Positions 24,963-32,896 are shown, counted from the first letter of the stretch. The stretch is 37,686 nt of DNA from Furfurilactobacillus rossiae DSM 15814 (GCF_000428925.1 NZ_AUAW01000022.1:1-37686); one strand, 5' to 3'. The notes: generated by a model not told the origin, from the letters alone. Program-made: numbers and translations.

Positions 24963-25538
24963 ATGTCAGCAATCACAATTTTTGGTAAGGGTAACATGGG
25001 TCAGGCACTTGGCAAGGTCTTTACGGATGCTGGTAATGATGTAAATTACATTGGTAGTAGTGATCCAGTTGATACAATTGGCGACATTGCGATTTTAGCG
25101 GTGCCTTTTAACGCAGCTGTGGAAATTGCTAAGGCGCAAAGCGAAAAATTGGCCGGCAAGATCGTTGTTGATATCACCAATCCTCTGAATTTTGATACTT
25201 GGGATGAACTGGTTGTTCCCGCAGATAGTTCAGCCGCTGCACATCTGGCTGAGCTGCTGCCTGATTCAAAGGTCGTGAAGGCTTTCAACACTAACTTTGC
25301 AGCTTCTCTAAATACGGCAGAAGTTGCGGGCAAACAAAAAACGACTGTCCTTGCAGCTTCTAATGACGAAGATGCCAAAAAAACGTTGCAATCAGCATTG
25401 GAAGGTAGCAAGTTAGCCTTTGTTGACGCGGGTTCATTGCGCCGTGCGCGGGAACTTGAAGGAACTGGATTTTTGCAAATGACATTGGCCGCCAACGAAC
25501 AAATTGGCTGGGACGGTGGTTTTGCGGTATTGAAGTAG
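24963..25538 (+). CDS. NADP-binding Rossmann-fold reductase (F420-oxidoreductase-like)
   Basis: 191 residues matching the NADPH-dependent F420 reductase-like family common in lactobacilli that make no F420, so the true substrate is unknown. N-terminal dinucleotide loop 'ITIFGKGNMGQALGKVF', then 'DIAILAVPFNAAVEI', 'KIVVDITNPLNFDTWDELVVP', 'VVKAFNTNFAASL', and a C-terminal 'DAGSLRRARELEGTGFLQMTLA'. GGAGG precedes ATG 24963. Divergent from the Rrf2 regulator, so likely part of a redox or electrophile response. Confidence 0.85.
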   Translation: MSAITIFGKGNMGQALGKVFTDAGNDVNYIGSSDPVDTIGDIAILAVPFNAAVEIAKAQSEKLAGKIVVDITNPLNFDTWDELVVPADSSAAAHLAELLPDSKVVKAFNTNFAASLNTAEVAGKQKTTVLAASNDEDAKKTLQSALEGSKLAFVDAGSLRRARELEGTGFLQMTLAANEQIGWDGGFAVLK

Positions 25539-25606
25539 ATCAGAGGTTTAATAGCATACCAAGGTTTGCTGACGTAGTGCCTAAATTGAATAAACATTGA
25601 TACAAA

Positions 25607-25646
25607 AATAGGCCAGGACTGCTCATATAAGTAGTCTTGGCCTATT
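25607..25646. terminator. Bidirectional terminator between the reductase and tautomerase genes
   Basis: A 17-bp stem with minor mismatch (25607-25623 against 25630-25646) lies between convergent genes. Confidence 0.75.
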
Positions 25647-25657
25647 ATCGTAGAATG

Positions 25658-26059
25658 CTAATGCGCATCGCCAGCAATATAGCGGTATTCTTGAGTCTTG
25701 CCACCATAACCCCAGCTATCGGACGCGACGTCTTGCAGAACAACATAACTGGTGGGGGAAACGTTTGGGAAAAATTGGCTCATATTTTCAAACGTTGACT
25801 TAATAAAGGCTGCTTTATCATCGCGAGAATTAGTGGATTCGGTGATTTTAATTTCAACAAAGAAACTTGTTTCGTTTGTTTCGGCAACGGATTTAGCGCC
25901 AATAAACCAATCATTTGGATCAGTGAAATGAACGTCTACGGCAGCAACAGCTCCGGCCTTCCCCAGTTTGTCGACTGCAAGTTGGGTGAGCATTGCGGCA
26001 ACTTGTTGTGAAGTGACGGTTGTTTTAGGACTAGCGATTCGAACTCTTAAATATGGCAT
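25658..26059 (-). CDS. Tautomerase-superfamily protein (4-oxalocrotonate tautomerase/MIF fold)
   Basis: 133 residues. Pro2 after the initiator Met is the expected catalytic base ('MPYLRVRIASPKT'). The length corresponds to two beta-alpha-beta units. The later motif 'FPNVSPTSYVVLQDVASDSWGYGGKTQEYRY' is typical of lactobacillar members. The reaction is unknown. Its minus-strand TATAAT lies at 26102-26107. Divergent from a LysR regulator, its probable controller. Confidence 0.83.
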   Translation of the reverse strand: MPYLRVRIASPKTTVTSQQVAAMLTQLAVDKLGKAGAVAAVDVHFTDPNDWFIGAKSVAETNETSFFVEIKITESTNSRDDKAAFIKSTFENMSQFFPNVSPTSYVVLQDVASDSWGYGGKTQEYRYIAGDAH

Positions 26060-26136
26060 GTGACAATCTCCTTTGTGTTTGCTGAATAACTTATGTTTCT
26101 AATTATAGTAACGTCGATTGCTGGTGCATATTACAG

Positions 26137-26158
26137 GATTGTGATACGGTTATCACAA
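26137..26158. promoter_or_regulatory. Perfect palindrome between tautomerase and LysR genes
   Basis: ATTGTGATA (26137-26145), 4-nt centre, TATCACAAT (26150-26158): a perfect 9-4-9 inverted repeat fitting the T-N11-A LysR box. It lies 22 bp before the LysR start and about 78 bp upstream of the tautomerase start. Confidence 0.75.
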
Positions 26159-26179
26159 TTTACGATAGGGTGATTCAGT

Positions 26180-26929
26180 ATGCAATTACAAGATTTAGAA
26201 ATATTTGTCCAACTGTACGAGCAACATTCAATCAATCGGGTTGCTAAACTGATGGGTTTTGCACAGTCAAATATCACGGCCAGATTGCAGGCAATAGAAG
26301 CGGAGTTTGGTGTTGAATTATTCACGCGCAGCTATCAAGGCATTGTGCCGACAGAAAATGGCAAACAATTTTACCAATATGCGCAGTCTGTTTTGCAGGC
26401 CACACGTAAAGTTAGGGCGCAGATGAAGCCGGATGCTGTTTCCAAACGACATATCGTGATGTCGCAACTGCTGTTTAATTTACTAGTTGTTCAGCAAAAA
26501 CAGTATTCTTTGGCACAAAATACGTTTGATTTACTGAGCTCTACGGAAATTTTGGCGCTAGCAGATAATGACACAGATGTCGTTGTTACATATGCTAACT
26601 TTAGTAACCCAGGTTATCAGGAGATTGCAACCGACAATCTGCCCGCTTCCTTCGTGGTTGCAGCAAGCCAAGAGGAGGCTCAGCTACCGTACCTCGTGAA
26701 TAGTGATCGTCACTGTCCATTTCGCGCACGAACGCTACGGCGATTAAATCATAATATGACGAATGTTCAGGAAATTGATTCTTGGGATAGCATTATTAAG
26801 CTAGTCAAAAATGGGCTAGGCATCGCCTTACTACCAGATTATTTAACTGCTGGTGATGACTTCAAACGGATTGATTCCAAGCATCGTTTTAAAGTGCCGT
26901 ATGCGACATTTACAAAAGTATCGCGGTAA
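26180..26929 (+). CDS. LysR-family regulator, probably frameshifted near the 3' end
   Basis: 249 residues; LysR proteins are usually about 290-300. N-terminal HTH 'LQDLEIFVQLYEQHSINRVAKLMGFAQSNITARLQAIEAEFGVELFTRS' and an effector domain up to 'WDSIIKLVKNGLGIALLPDYL'. It ends abruptly with 'VPYATFTKVSR'. Shifting frame near 26905 gives 'IYKSIAVTSFDDPVTHIVFSGLMG' ending at 26982, which reads like a missing LysR C-terminus. The protein may still be active, because the DNA-binding domain and most of the effector domain are kept. Divergent from the tautomerase. Confidence 0.82.
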   Translation: MQLQDLEIFVQLYEQHSINRVAKLMGFAQSNITARLQAIEAEFGVELFTRSYQGIVPTENGKQFYQYAQSVLQATRKVRAQMKPDAVSKRHIVMSQLLFNLLVVQQKQYSLAQNTFDLLSSTEILALADNDTDVVVTYANFSNPGYQEIATDNLPASFVVAASQEEAQLPYLVNSDRHCPFRARTLRRLNHNMTNVQEIDSWDSIIKLVKNGLGIALLPDYLTAGDDFKRIDSKHRFKVPYATFTKVSR

Positions 26930-27035
26930 CCAGTTTTGATGACCCGGTGACGCACATTGTCTTTAGTGGTCTGATGGGATAGATTCAATGATAGTTAGTT
27001 AATCAGGCTTTGGCTAGAAAAGAGGACATGTATCG

Positions 27036-27686
27036 ATGTTAAAAGATGATCAGATTGTTTGGGCGATTCATCAAATGGAAGCTGAGATCGGGCCGGTTGG
27101 ACCATCACTGATTACGAGAACGCCATTTCAGTATCTGATTTCAGTCATTCTCAGCGCGCAAGCGACCGATGTTTCCGTGAACCAGGTCACACCAACGTTG
27201 TTTGACAGATATCCTGATCCCGAGGCATTGATGCACGCCAATGTTGAAGACGTGGAAACAATCATTAGGCGAGTTGGCCTGTTTCATAACAAGGCGAAGA
27301 ATATCGTTAAGACTGCTGGCATTGTGCATGAAGAGTTAAATGACACGATTCCAAACGATCGAAAGGGCATCATGGCGTTGCCGGGAGCGGGTCGGAAAAC
27401 GGCCAATTTAGTGTTGAGCGATGTGTTTGGTCAACCAACGTTTGCAGTGGACACGCATGTTTCGGCGATTTCAAAACGACTTCACTTTGTTAAACAATCA
27501 GCGTCACCCTTGCAGGTGGAACAAAAGATTGTGGGTGTCGTTAAGCCCGAGGAATTGTATCAAGCTCATCACACGATGATCGAGTTTGGTCGGAAGTACT
27601 CGATGAAATTGACACCGGATAAAGAGGTTTGCCAACTGATTATCGATTGCGACAAGTTGAATGAAGAGAATGAAAGTGCTATTTGA
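27036..27686 (+). CDS. nth: Endonuclease III-like DNA glycosylase lacking two Fe-S ligands
   Basis: 216-residue base-excision repair glycosylase/AP lyase acting on oxidised pyrimidines. The helix-hairpin-helix 'LPGAGRKTANLVL' carries catalytic Lys121, and catalytic Asp139 lies in 'FAVDTHV'. The C-terminal 4Fe-4S loop (C-X6-C-X2-C-X5-C in the family) aligns exactly as S189-X6-K196-X2-C199-X5-C205, so ligands 1 and 2 are replaced and an intact cluster is unlikely. The catalytic site is otherwise normal. The gene is followed by a terminator and stands alone. Confidence 0.92.
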   Translation: MLKDDQIVWAIHQMEAEIGPVGPSLITRTPFQYLISVILSAQATDVSVNQVTPTLFDRYPDPEALMHANVEDVETIIRRVGLFHNKAKNIVKTAGIVHEELNDTIPNDRKGIMALPGAGRKTANLVLSDVFGQPTFAVDTHVSAISKRLHFVKQSASPLQVEQKIVGVVKPEELYQAHHTMIEFGRKYSMKLTPDKEVCQLIIDCDKLNEENESAI

Positions 27687-27757
27687 GAGCTCACCTTTAG
27701 AAACGTAACGTTTGGGGGAAGCGACCATGGACAAACAGAGCATTGTCTTGAAACCTG

Positions 27758-27787
27758 ACGGCGGACCTTACACGGTGCGCCGTTTTT
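27758..27787 (+). terminator. Terminator of nth
   Basis: ACGGCG-g-ACC against GGT-g-CGCCGT, followed by TTTTT. Confidence 0.75.
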
Positions 27788-27807
27788 GTTTTGCACGAAA
27801 ACCACGA

Positions 27808-27846
27808 AAACGATCCCTAATCAAAAATCGATTAAGGACCGTTTTT
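27808..27846. terminator. Terminator-like hairpin between nth and the solute-binding protein gene
   Basis: AAACG-a-TCC-c-TAATC against GATTA-a-GGA-c-CGTTT, with T-rich sequence on both sides. It can serve the minus-strand gene that ends at 27866. Confidence 0.75.
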
Positions 27847-27865
27847 AATGCAACGCGGCTAAAAT

Positions 27866-29512
27866 TTATTTAGCAATGTACGTATCTTTCCAGTCGTAAG
27901 GCACACCGGATGGATTGTAATTGACATCTTTTACTTTGGTATTGAGTAGTTGTGCCTGGACCTTTTGGAAAAGTGGGGCGGTACCTTGTTGCGTCATGAG
28001 CAGTTTTTCGGCTTTGACTAAGTTATTCCAACGGTCCTCGGGCTTGTTTGCCAAGCTGTTTTCAGACGCACTGAGCAATGTGTCGTATTGCTTGTTGTTC
28101 CAACCGCTGAAGTTATACGGACTGTTACTTTCCCAAATATCTAGGAAGTTAATGGGGTCCGCGAAAACTGATTGCCAGCCACCAATGATGAGTTGGAAAT
28201 TGCCGGACTTTTCACGCGCAAGTTGAGCAGTTTTAGGCAAATTGACGACTGAAACTTTAACGTTTGGCAGTTTTTCGAGCTGTGATTGAATGAATTCGCC
28301 GACATTTTTACCAGCGTCATCATCAGTAGTTAGCACCTCTGTCTTGATCGATTTGGTACCAGTCTGTTTGTAACCTTGTTTCAGTAACTTTTTGGCTTCG
28401 CTTAAGTTGTAGGTAACACCGGATTTAACGTATGCTGATTTGGCGAAATCTTTACCGCTCTTCGGGTTAGTACCGATGCCAGTTGGTGCAAAACCTTGTG
28501 GGACAACAGATCCGTCTGATAACACGTTATTGACAAGATCTTTACGGTTCAAAGCCAGTGAGAAGGCTTTACGAACATTAACATTTTGGAATGCCTTAAC
28601 CTTCTTTTGATTGAAGTCGAGGCGGTAACCATTCGAGGATTTCCGAGATACAAAATCTTTGTGACCCTTAAAGTTGGCAACTTGTTCACCACTAAGGACT
28701 GTTTCATCGATCTTGTGAGATTGATATTCGTTTAGACCAGTGGAGGGGTCTTTAACAACTTGTTCGTTGATTTTGCTCAGGTGAACGTGTTTGTTGTCCC
28801 AATATTTGCCGTTTTTAGCCAACGTCCATTTGCTGTTTGTGCCGGTCCAGCCGGTGAGTTTAAAGGCGCCGCTATACACATTGTTTTTCGCACTGGTGCC
28901 AAACTTACTGCCTTCTTGCGTGGCGACTTTTTTGTTTACTGGGAAGAATAATGGCCATGCTAACAGTTTCTGAAAATAGGAAACTGGTTTCGTGAGGTGA
29001 ATGGTCAGCTGGTATTTACCATCGGCTTTGATACCAAGAGCGGATAAAGGTTTTTGACCTTTATTGACTGCTTCTGCGTTTTCAACCTGGTACATATAGA
29101 AAGCATCTTGGGAAGCCGTTTTAGGATCTAGCGTGCGTTGCCATGAGTACACAAAATCTTGAGCCGTCAGTGGATTACCATTACTCCACTTAGCGTTATG
29201 CCGCAGTTTAACAGTGTAAGTTTTGCCATCCTTACTGACCTTTGTGCTAGTAGCAAGGTCATTAACAATTTTATGACCAGAATCTTTCAAACGATAGAGG
29301 CCAGACTGCGTATTCAGCAGAACATTGAAGCTTTCAGTATCCGTGGCCTTTGCTAAGTCGTTTGTTGCCAGTTCTTGACTTTCTGTCCAGTTCAAAGTTT
29401 GATCTTTGGCATACTTACTTGATGCATTAGCGTGTGTGACCGTGGTATTGGCTAAAAAGAGTGCCGATAGCAGAGTGACTGTGCCCAATGTGATTGCGCG
29501 TTTAAATTTCAT
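27866..29512 (-). CDS. Oligopeptide ABC transporter substrate-binding protein without a lipobox
   Basis: 548-residue solute-binding protein family 5 (OppA-like) member. A signal peptide 'MKFKRAITLGTVTLLSALFLANTTVTHANAS' is followed by 'LNWTESQELATNDLAKATDTESFNVLLNTQSGLYRL', 'KTYTVKLRHNAKWSNGNPLTAQDFVYSWQRTLDP' and 'VPQGFAPTG', all typical. There is no cysteine at the end of the signal peptide, so it cannot be lipid-anchored in the usual way; cleavage near 'THANA' would release it. No permease or ATPase gene adjoins, so it is an orphan binding protein. Preceded by a T-box leader, linking expression to uncharged tRNA. Confidence 0.9.
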   Translation of the reverse strand: MKFKRAITLGTVTLLSALFLANTTVTHANASSKYAKDQTLNWTESQELATNDLAKATDTESFNVLLNTQSGLYRLKDSGHKIVNDLATSTKVSKDGKTYTVKLRHNAKWSNGNPLTAQDFVYSWQRTLDPKTASQDAFYMYQVENAEAVNKGQKPLSALGIKADGKYQLTIHLTKPVSYFQKLLAWPLFFPVNKKVATQEGSKFGTSAKNNVYSGAFKLTGWTGTNSKWTLAKNGKYWDNKHVHLSKINEQVVKDPSTGLNEYQSHKIDETVLSGEQVANFKGHKDFVSRKSSNGYRLDFNQKKVKAFQNVNVRKAFSLALNRKDLVNNVLSDGSVVPQGFAPTGIGTNPKSGKDFAKSAYVKSGVTYNLSEAKKLLKQGYKQTGTKSIKTEVLTTDDDAGKNVGEFIQSQLEKLPNVKVSVVNLPKTAQLAREKSGNFQLIIGGWQSVFADPINFLDIWESNSPYNFSGWNNKQYDTLLSASENSLANKPEDRWNNLVKAEKLLMTQQGTAPLFQKVQAQLLNTKVKDVNYNPSGVPYDWKDTYIAK

Positions 29513-29555
29513 AAGTCATTACCCCCGAAAAGTTTTGTTGATGTTTATAAAACAG

Positions 29556-29855
29556 AAAAAATCCGTCCTCTATTAACAATAATTTGTTAATAAAGGACGG
29601 ATTTCCGTGTTACCACCTTATTTTGAAGCAACCTCGCGATTGTTTCCTCGCCAAGTGCCAGGTTCGTGCACAAACCTGATACTCTGGCGCTGTAATGGGC
29701 GCACCCAACGTCGTCTAACCACATTCGGATCGACGGTGTCGCTTGAAGATCATCTTCGGGTTATTCATCAACAGTGCTTTCACCAACATGCACCTTTCTG
29801 TGGATGACGTTTAACCGTACTCTTCTTGTCATTGCGTTTCTGTTTTTAAACTGAT
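29556..29855 (-). ncRNA. T-box riboswitch upstream of the peptide-binding protein
   Basis: Minus-strand leader of about 300 nt. It contains a stem I with a distal GGTG loop and 'AGAAAGG' bulge (near 29775-29800), a specifier loop with AGTAC on the 5' side and C-GAAG-ATG-A on the 3' side (ATG complement at 29751-29753), a T-box sequence AAGGTGGTAACACGG (29605-29619), and a long terminator (stem about 29561-29602) whose T-run ends at 29555. The specifier may be ATG (Met); GAT (Asp) is the other possible reading. It regulates the downstream gene by sensing uncharged tRNA. Confidence 0.88.
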
Positions 29856-29861
29856 GACTTA

Positions 29862-29889
29862 AATTTACAACTTTCAAAATGAGTGTCAA
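29862..29889 (-). promoter_or_regulatory. Promoter of the T-box/solute-binding protein unit
   Basis: On the minus strand TTGACA (29884-29889), 16 bp, TAAATT (29862-29867), placing the start of transcription just before the T-box leader. Confidence 0.7.
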
Positions 29890-30000
29890 GTGTGAATTTT
29901 CATTTAGTTTTAATTTTTCTGTAAAAACAGCCAGTATGACTTAAATAGGGGCCCTCAACACAAACAGTTGAGAACCTCTTTGTAAAAACATAGTTTTCAA

Positions 30001-30846
30001 TTAACGAATGACAGAATGTGATGCACTCCATAAGGAGCCTGGGTTAACGTACTTTGGATAAACAGCCAGCATTTTATTGTATAAGTCTTCTGCAGAACTG
30101 GCGTCTTCAGCAAACTTATTGAAGTTTGTAATGTACTCAATCGTTTGATCTAAAATCTTGGGATCGTCGGGGTTTTCTGGAACCTTGTGACCAGCTACGA
30201 CATACTTAGGATGGAATGTCTTCAAATGCTCATTGACCTTGATCCAATTCTTACGAGCTGCAAGCGTTGTTTCGGGCATGTAAGCATGGATGCCATTGTA
30301 GGTGGCATCACCAGCGACAACTAATCCCAAATCTGGTACCCACAGACTGGTAGAATCGTGCGTGTCAGTAAAGCCATCTTGGATGATATCAATTTCGTGA
30401 TCTTCTAAGTCAAAGTGGTCACTAACTGGTTGAACGTCCTCTGGGCTGGTAATCGGATCTGGCAAACTACCAGGGAATAGCTTCTCCCAAACAGTCGCAA
30501 TGTTTGCGGGTGTCATTACTGCGGGCAACCCATCGATGGTCGCTTGGGTAGCGATAATTGTCGCTTCAGGAAAGGCCTTTTGAATCATCCCAGCGCCAAA
30601 GAAGTGATCGGCATGTGCATGAGTGAGGTAAATATATTTAAGGTTAACGTTATGGTCACGAATCCAATCAATGAGTTCGTTATTGGCAGCCTTAGTCATA
30701 TAAGTATCAACTAAAACGGCATCTTTTTGGCCATAAACAAGAGTGGATGTATTTGCGACCCACTGAAGGTCTTTAGTATCCTCTGGAACACCACGGGTAA
30801 CACTGTTGCGCTTGTTGTTGTAAACATCATAATTTAAAGTTGTCAT
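30001..30846 (-). CDS. MBL-fold metallo-hydrolase
   Basis: 281-residue metallo-beta-lactamase-fold protein. The zinc motif 'HAHADH' lies at about 76-81 ('YIYLTHAHADHFFGAG'); the other metal ligands are seen as 'DGFTDTHDSTSLWVPDLGLVVAGDATYNGIHAY' (His and Asp) and the C-terminal 'YVVAGHKVP' His. Start at ATG 30846 behind GGGGAGA, with the in-frame GTG/ATG-rich extension to 30861 rejected. Possible roles are lactonase-like or other hydrolase; no substrate is evident. A weak CTCAAC/GTTGAG hairpin lies after the stop (29953-29977). Confidence 0.88.
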   Translation of the reverse strand: MTTLNYDVYNNKRNSVTRGVPEDTKDLQWVANTSTLVYGQKDAVLVDTYMTKAANNELIDWIRDHNVNLKYIYLTHAHADHFFGAGMIQKAFPEATIIATQATIDGLPAVMTPANIATVWEKLFPGSLPDPITSPEDVQPVSDHFDLEDHEIDIIQDGFTDTHDSTSLWVPDLGLVVAGDATYNGIHAYMPETTLAARKNWIKVNEHLKTFHPKYVVAGHKVPENPDDPKILDQTIEYITNFNKFAEDASSAEDLYNKMLAVYPKYVNPGSLWSASHSVIR

Positions 30847-31156
30847 TATATTTCTCCCCAATTATTTGAATTAAAAATTATATTCAATTGTTTACTCATC
30901 GTTAATTAAAATGCCTTACGATGAACAAGTGGTGCGATGTGCATGTACTGTAGAAAACGACATCCGGATTGTCTGTTTAACAGCTTGCTGAAACACTTTC
31001 TAGCTAAGTAATGGTTATATCTGGTCAGCTCCTCTTTTAACAACGGTAATGCTACTCTCCATGAAATGATTAAGTCAAAGAATAAGTATGGTAAATTAAC
31101 AATTTCTTTTTGGAAAGGTTTTCTAAAAGAAAAGTTTGCCACACACAAAAAGTAAC
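30847..31156. other. Intergenic region with no recognised gene
   Basis: Both strands have short open frames (for example 30906-31160 minus and a plus-strand frame ending TAA near 31155), but none has a ribosome site or family resemblance. The terminator of the next minus-strand gene begins at 31157. Confidence 0.4.
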
Positions 31157-31198
31157 ACAACGGCCACTGCGATGAATGATTCTCGCAGTGGCCGTTGT
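31157..31198 (-). terminator. Terminator-like perfect hairpin after the choloylglycine hydrolase gene
   Basis: 16-bp perfect stem (31157-31172 and 31183-31198). The T-tract on the minus strand is interrupted (GTTACTTTTT). It lies 42 bp past the stop. Confidence 0.75.
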
Positions 31199-31239
31199 AT
31201 TGTTGAAAAAGTTGTTTTGTACTTTTAACTAGTGATTCG

Positions 31240-32220
31240 CTAATTCAATTCTGTAACCTGTTGTTCATTAGTAAACGGAAACTCAACTGGTTCCGTTTGT
31301 TCCAATAGCTCAGGTGTTAGAGAAACCTTGAATACTGACTGGTTGTCATAAGGGACAAAATAATAGGCCTTTGATGTTGCGCCCATAATCCCAATGTATT
31401 GAGTGTAATCTGACTCGCCCTGTTTGATGTTGACACCATGCGGAATTTCGACATTGTGCAGAACATGCAGGATGGCGTTAACCCCGGCGTATTCACCCGT
31501 GACAGGGGTGATGTTTTGTTTCAGAAAGGCTGTTCTGACAAATCGTTGTGGTGGCGTGTAACCACCGGGCAATTGTGCCGTGCCGGTGCCTTGACCAAAG
31601 GCATGGGCAGTGACGCCCATGAACTGTTTGCTTTCGTAGGCGTTTGGTTGCAAAGTCAGATAGTTGTTCAAATTTTTAATGTGCCATTGTAGTTCCGGCG
31701 AATTGGTCATGACTTCAACTGGATCATCTTCCAGCGCCAACTGTTCACTTCGAGGTTCAATGACACAGCAGCGACCGCTTGCATCGGTTACGATCCAGTG
31801 CAAGGGCGGTACAGTGTTGATCAATGGTGTTTCAAATTTAATCAAACGAATTTGGTCCAGTTCTTGCTGCACTTCGTCTAAATCACGGCAGTTTCCTAAT
31901 AAAACGGAAACGAGTTCGTGAGGAGCGAGATTCTTTTTATCCGGTTGGGCGCTTTGATACTTAGCTTCCCGCGGAAAGTATAATGCGGCAACGGATAGGC
32001 CAAATTCATTGATACCGTCAGCAAAGAAGTAAGTCCCTAATTGGCGTCCGGTGCCAAGAAAAGCATAGTCATTGGTGAATGTAGCTTCCCTAGTCGCACT
32101 TTCCCACTGATAATGACGTGGCAAAAAAACAGGGCGGCCACCTAATTCAAAGGCATAGTCCATAGTACGGGCCAGAAAATGACGTTTATCTTCCGTATCG
32201 AAAGTTAGGCTTGTACACAT
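31240..32220 (-). CDS. Choloylglycine hydrolase family protein (bile salt hydrolase/penicillin V acylase)
   Basis: 326-residue Ntn-hydrolase. Cys2 is the nucleophile after Met removal ('MCTSLTFDTEDKRHFLARTMDY'), with Arg18 and Asp21 of the family. The later conserved elements 'FFADGINEFGLSVAALYFP', 'VMTNSPELQWHI' (Asn) and 'PPQRFVRTAFL' (Arg) are present. The 'NEFGL' region and loop sequences leave bile salt hydrolase versus penicillin V acylase or N-acyl homoserine lactone acylase open. Cytoplasmic, no signal peptide. Single gene on the minus strand. Confidence 0.9.
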   Translation of the reverse strand: MCTSLTFDTEDKRHFLARTMDYAFELGGRPVFLPRHYQWESATREATFTNDYAFLGTGRQLGTYFFADGINEFGLSVAALYFPREAKYQSAQPDKKNLAPHELVSVLLGNCRDLDEVQQELDQIRLIKFETPLINTVPPLHWIVTDASGRCCVIEPRSEQLALEDDPVEVMTNSPELQWHIKNLNNYLTLQPNAYESKQFMGVTAHAFGQGTGTAQLPGGYTPPQRFVRTAFLKQNITPVTGEYAGVNAILHVLHNVEIPHGVNIKQGESDYTQYIGIMGATSKAYYFVPYDNQSVFKVSLTPELLEQTEPVEFPFTNEQQVTELN

Positions 32221-32417
32221 ACGTTTTCTCCTCTTAATTTATCAAATTGAATTCATTTTAAGAGCGGAACGCAGTGCGACATTCTCAACTTTCTTTAACT
32301 GACAGCTATTTGTGAAAACAGAATTAGGGAGTCTGATGTCTGATATAGGCTGGCATTAAGAAATTATCCACTAGCATGGTTAATTTCTCGTTGTTTATAG
32401 GTTCATTTATGAACATC
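32221..32417. other. Intergenic region upstream of the choloylglycine hydrolase gene
   Basis: About 200 bp without a recognised gene, leading into the MFS remnant. No firm promoter pair for the minus-strand gene was found. Confidence 0.35.
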
Positions 32418-32755
32418 TGATAACGCAACCAATCAACCGGCATAAGTTTCATTTCTGCCGACATTTTGACTTGGTTGATTTTGTTGCTGATTTTATCATC
32501 CAGTAGTCTTATTTATGCAATCGTTAAAGCCGCACGCAGTGGCAGTTTTGCAAATGAAATCAGTTTGACGTGTATGGTAGCGGGATTCGTTTTGCTGGCA
32601 TTTTACCTGAGTTGATCCTGGTTCAAAAAGGAGCGTACTGTTTTATCGCTGAAATTATTTCGTTTTGGGTCGTTTAACGGTGCCAGGGTTAGCGGCCATT
32701 GTAATCATATTTCCACCATTGCTTTTGACGGACAAGATGATGCAAAGGCAGTAAA
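32418..32755 (+). pseudogene. Fragment of an MFS drug transporter (DHA2-like)
   Basis: One frame encodes 'ISADILTWLILLLILSSSSLIYAIVKAARSG...EISLTCMVAGFVLLAFYLS', then a stop (TGA), then 'SWFKKERTVLSLKLFRFGSFN', followed by a frame change to 'LTVPGLAAIVIIFPPLLLTDKMMQ' ending at TAA near 32754. The pattern 'hydrophobic - short basic loop - hydrophobic - acid/basic - L-L-LFR' is that of the central part of 14-TM DHA2 exporters. No start codon, at least one stop and one frameshift: a decayed internal fragment. Confidence 0.55.
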
Positions 32756-32792
32756 TGTGTGAAGTATGTAGAGCAGTTTCTACTCAGATTTT

Positions 32793-32826
32793 AAAGCATC
32801 ACAGTTTTTAAGTTGTGGTGCTTTTT
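32793..32826. terminator. Terminator-like hairpin before the toxin-antitoxin module
   Basis: AAAGCATCACA (32793-32803) against TGTGGTGCTTT (32814-32824), with one G-T pair, followed by TTTTTG. It insulates the module from upstream transcription. Confidence 0.8.
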
Positions 32827-32838
32827 GAGTCGAAACTT

Positions 32839-32867
32839 TTGCTACAATTTTGTAGCAATGGTATGCT
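32839..32867 (+). promoter_or_regulatory. Promoter with palindromic operator of the toxin-antitoxin module
   Basis: TTGCTACA (32839-32846), ATTT, TGTAGCAA (32851-32858) is a perfect 8-4-8 palindrome. It overlaps a candidate -35 (TTGCTA 32839-32844), spaced 17 bp from a -10 (TATGCT 32862-32867). This arrangement is typical of autoregulated toxin-antitoxin operons, where the antitoxin HTH blocks the promoter. Confidence 0.7.
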
Positions 32868-32896
32868 TTAACATAAATATTGCTTGGAGACTGAAA

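Noticed and set aside
25046-25597. 183-codon open frame antisense to the reductase gene
   Set aside because: Shadow of a well-supported gene; serine/alanine-rich low-complexity translation with no family match.
27727-27873. 48-codon ORF (MDKQSIVLKPDGG...) after nth with a G-rich upstream stretch
   Set aside because: It runs through two terminator hairpins, and its composition follows those hairpins; no family resemblance.
30906-31160. 84-codon minus-strand ORF upstream of the MBL-fold gene
   Set aside because: No ribosome site, no recognisable domain, and it starts inside the terminator of the neighbouring gene.
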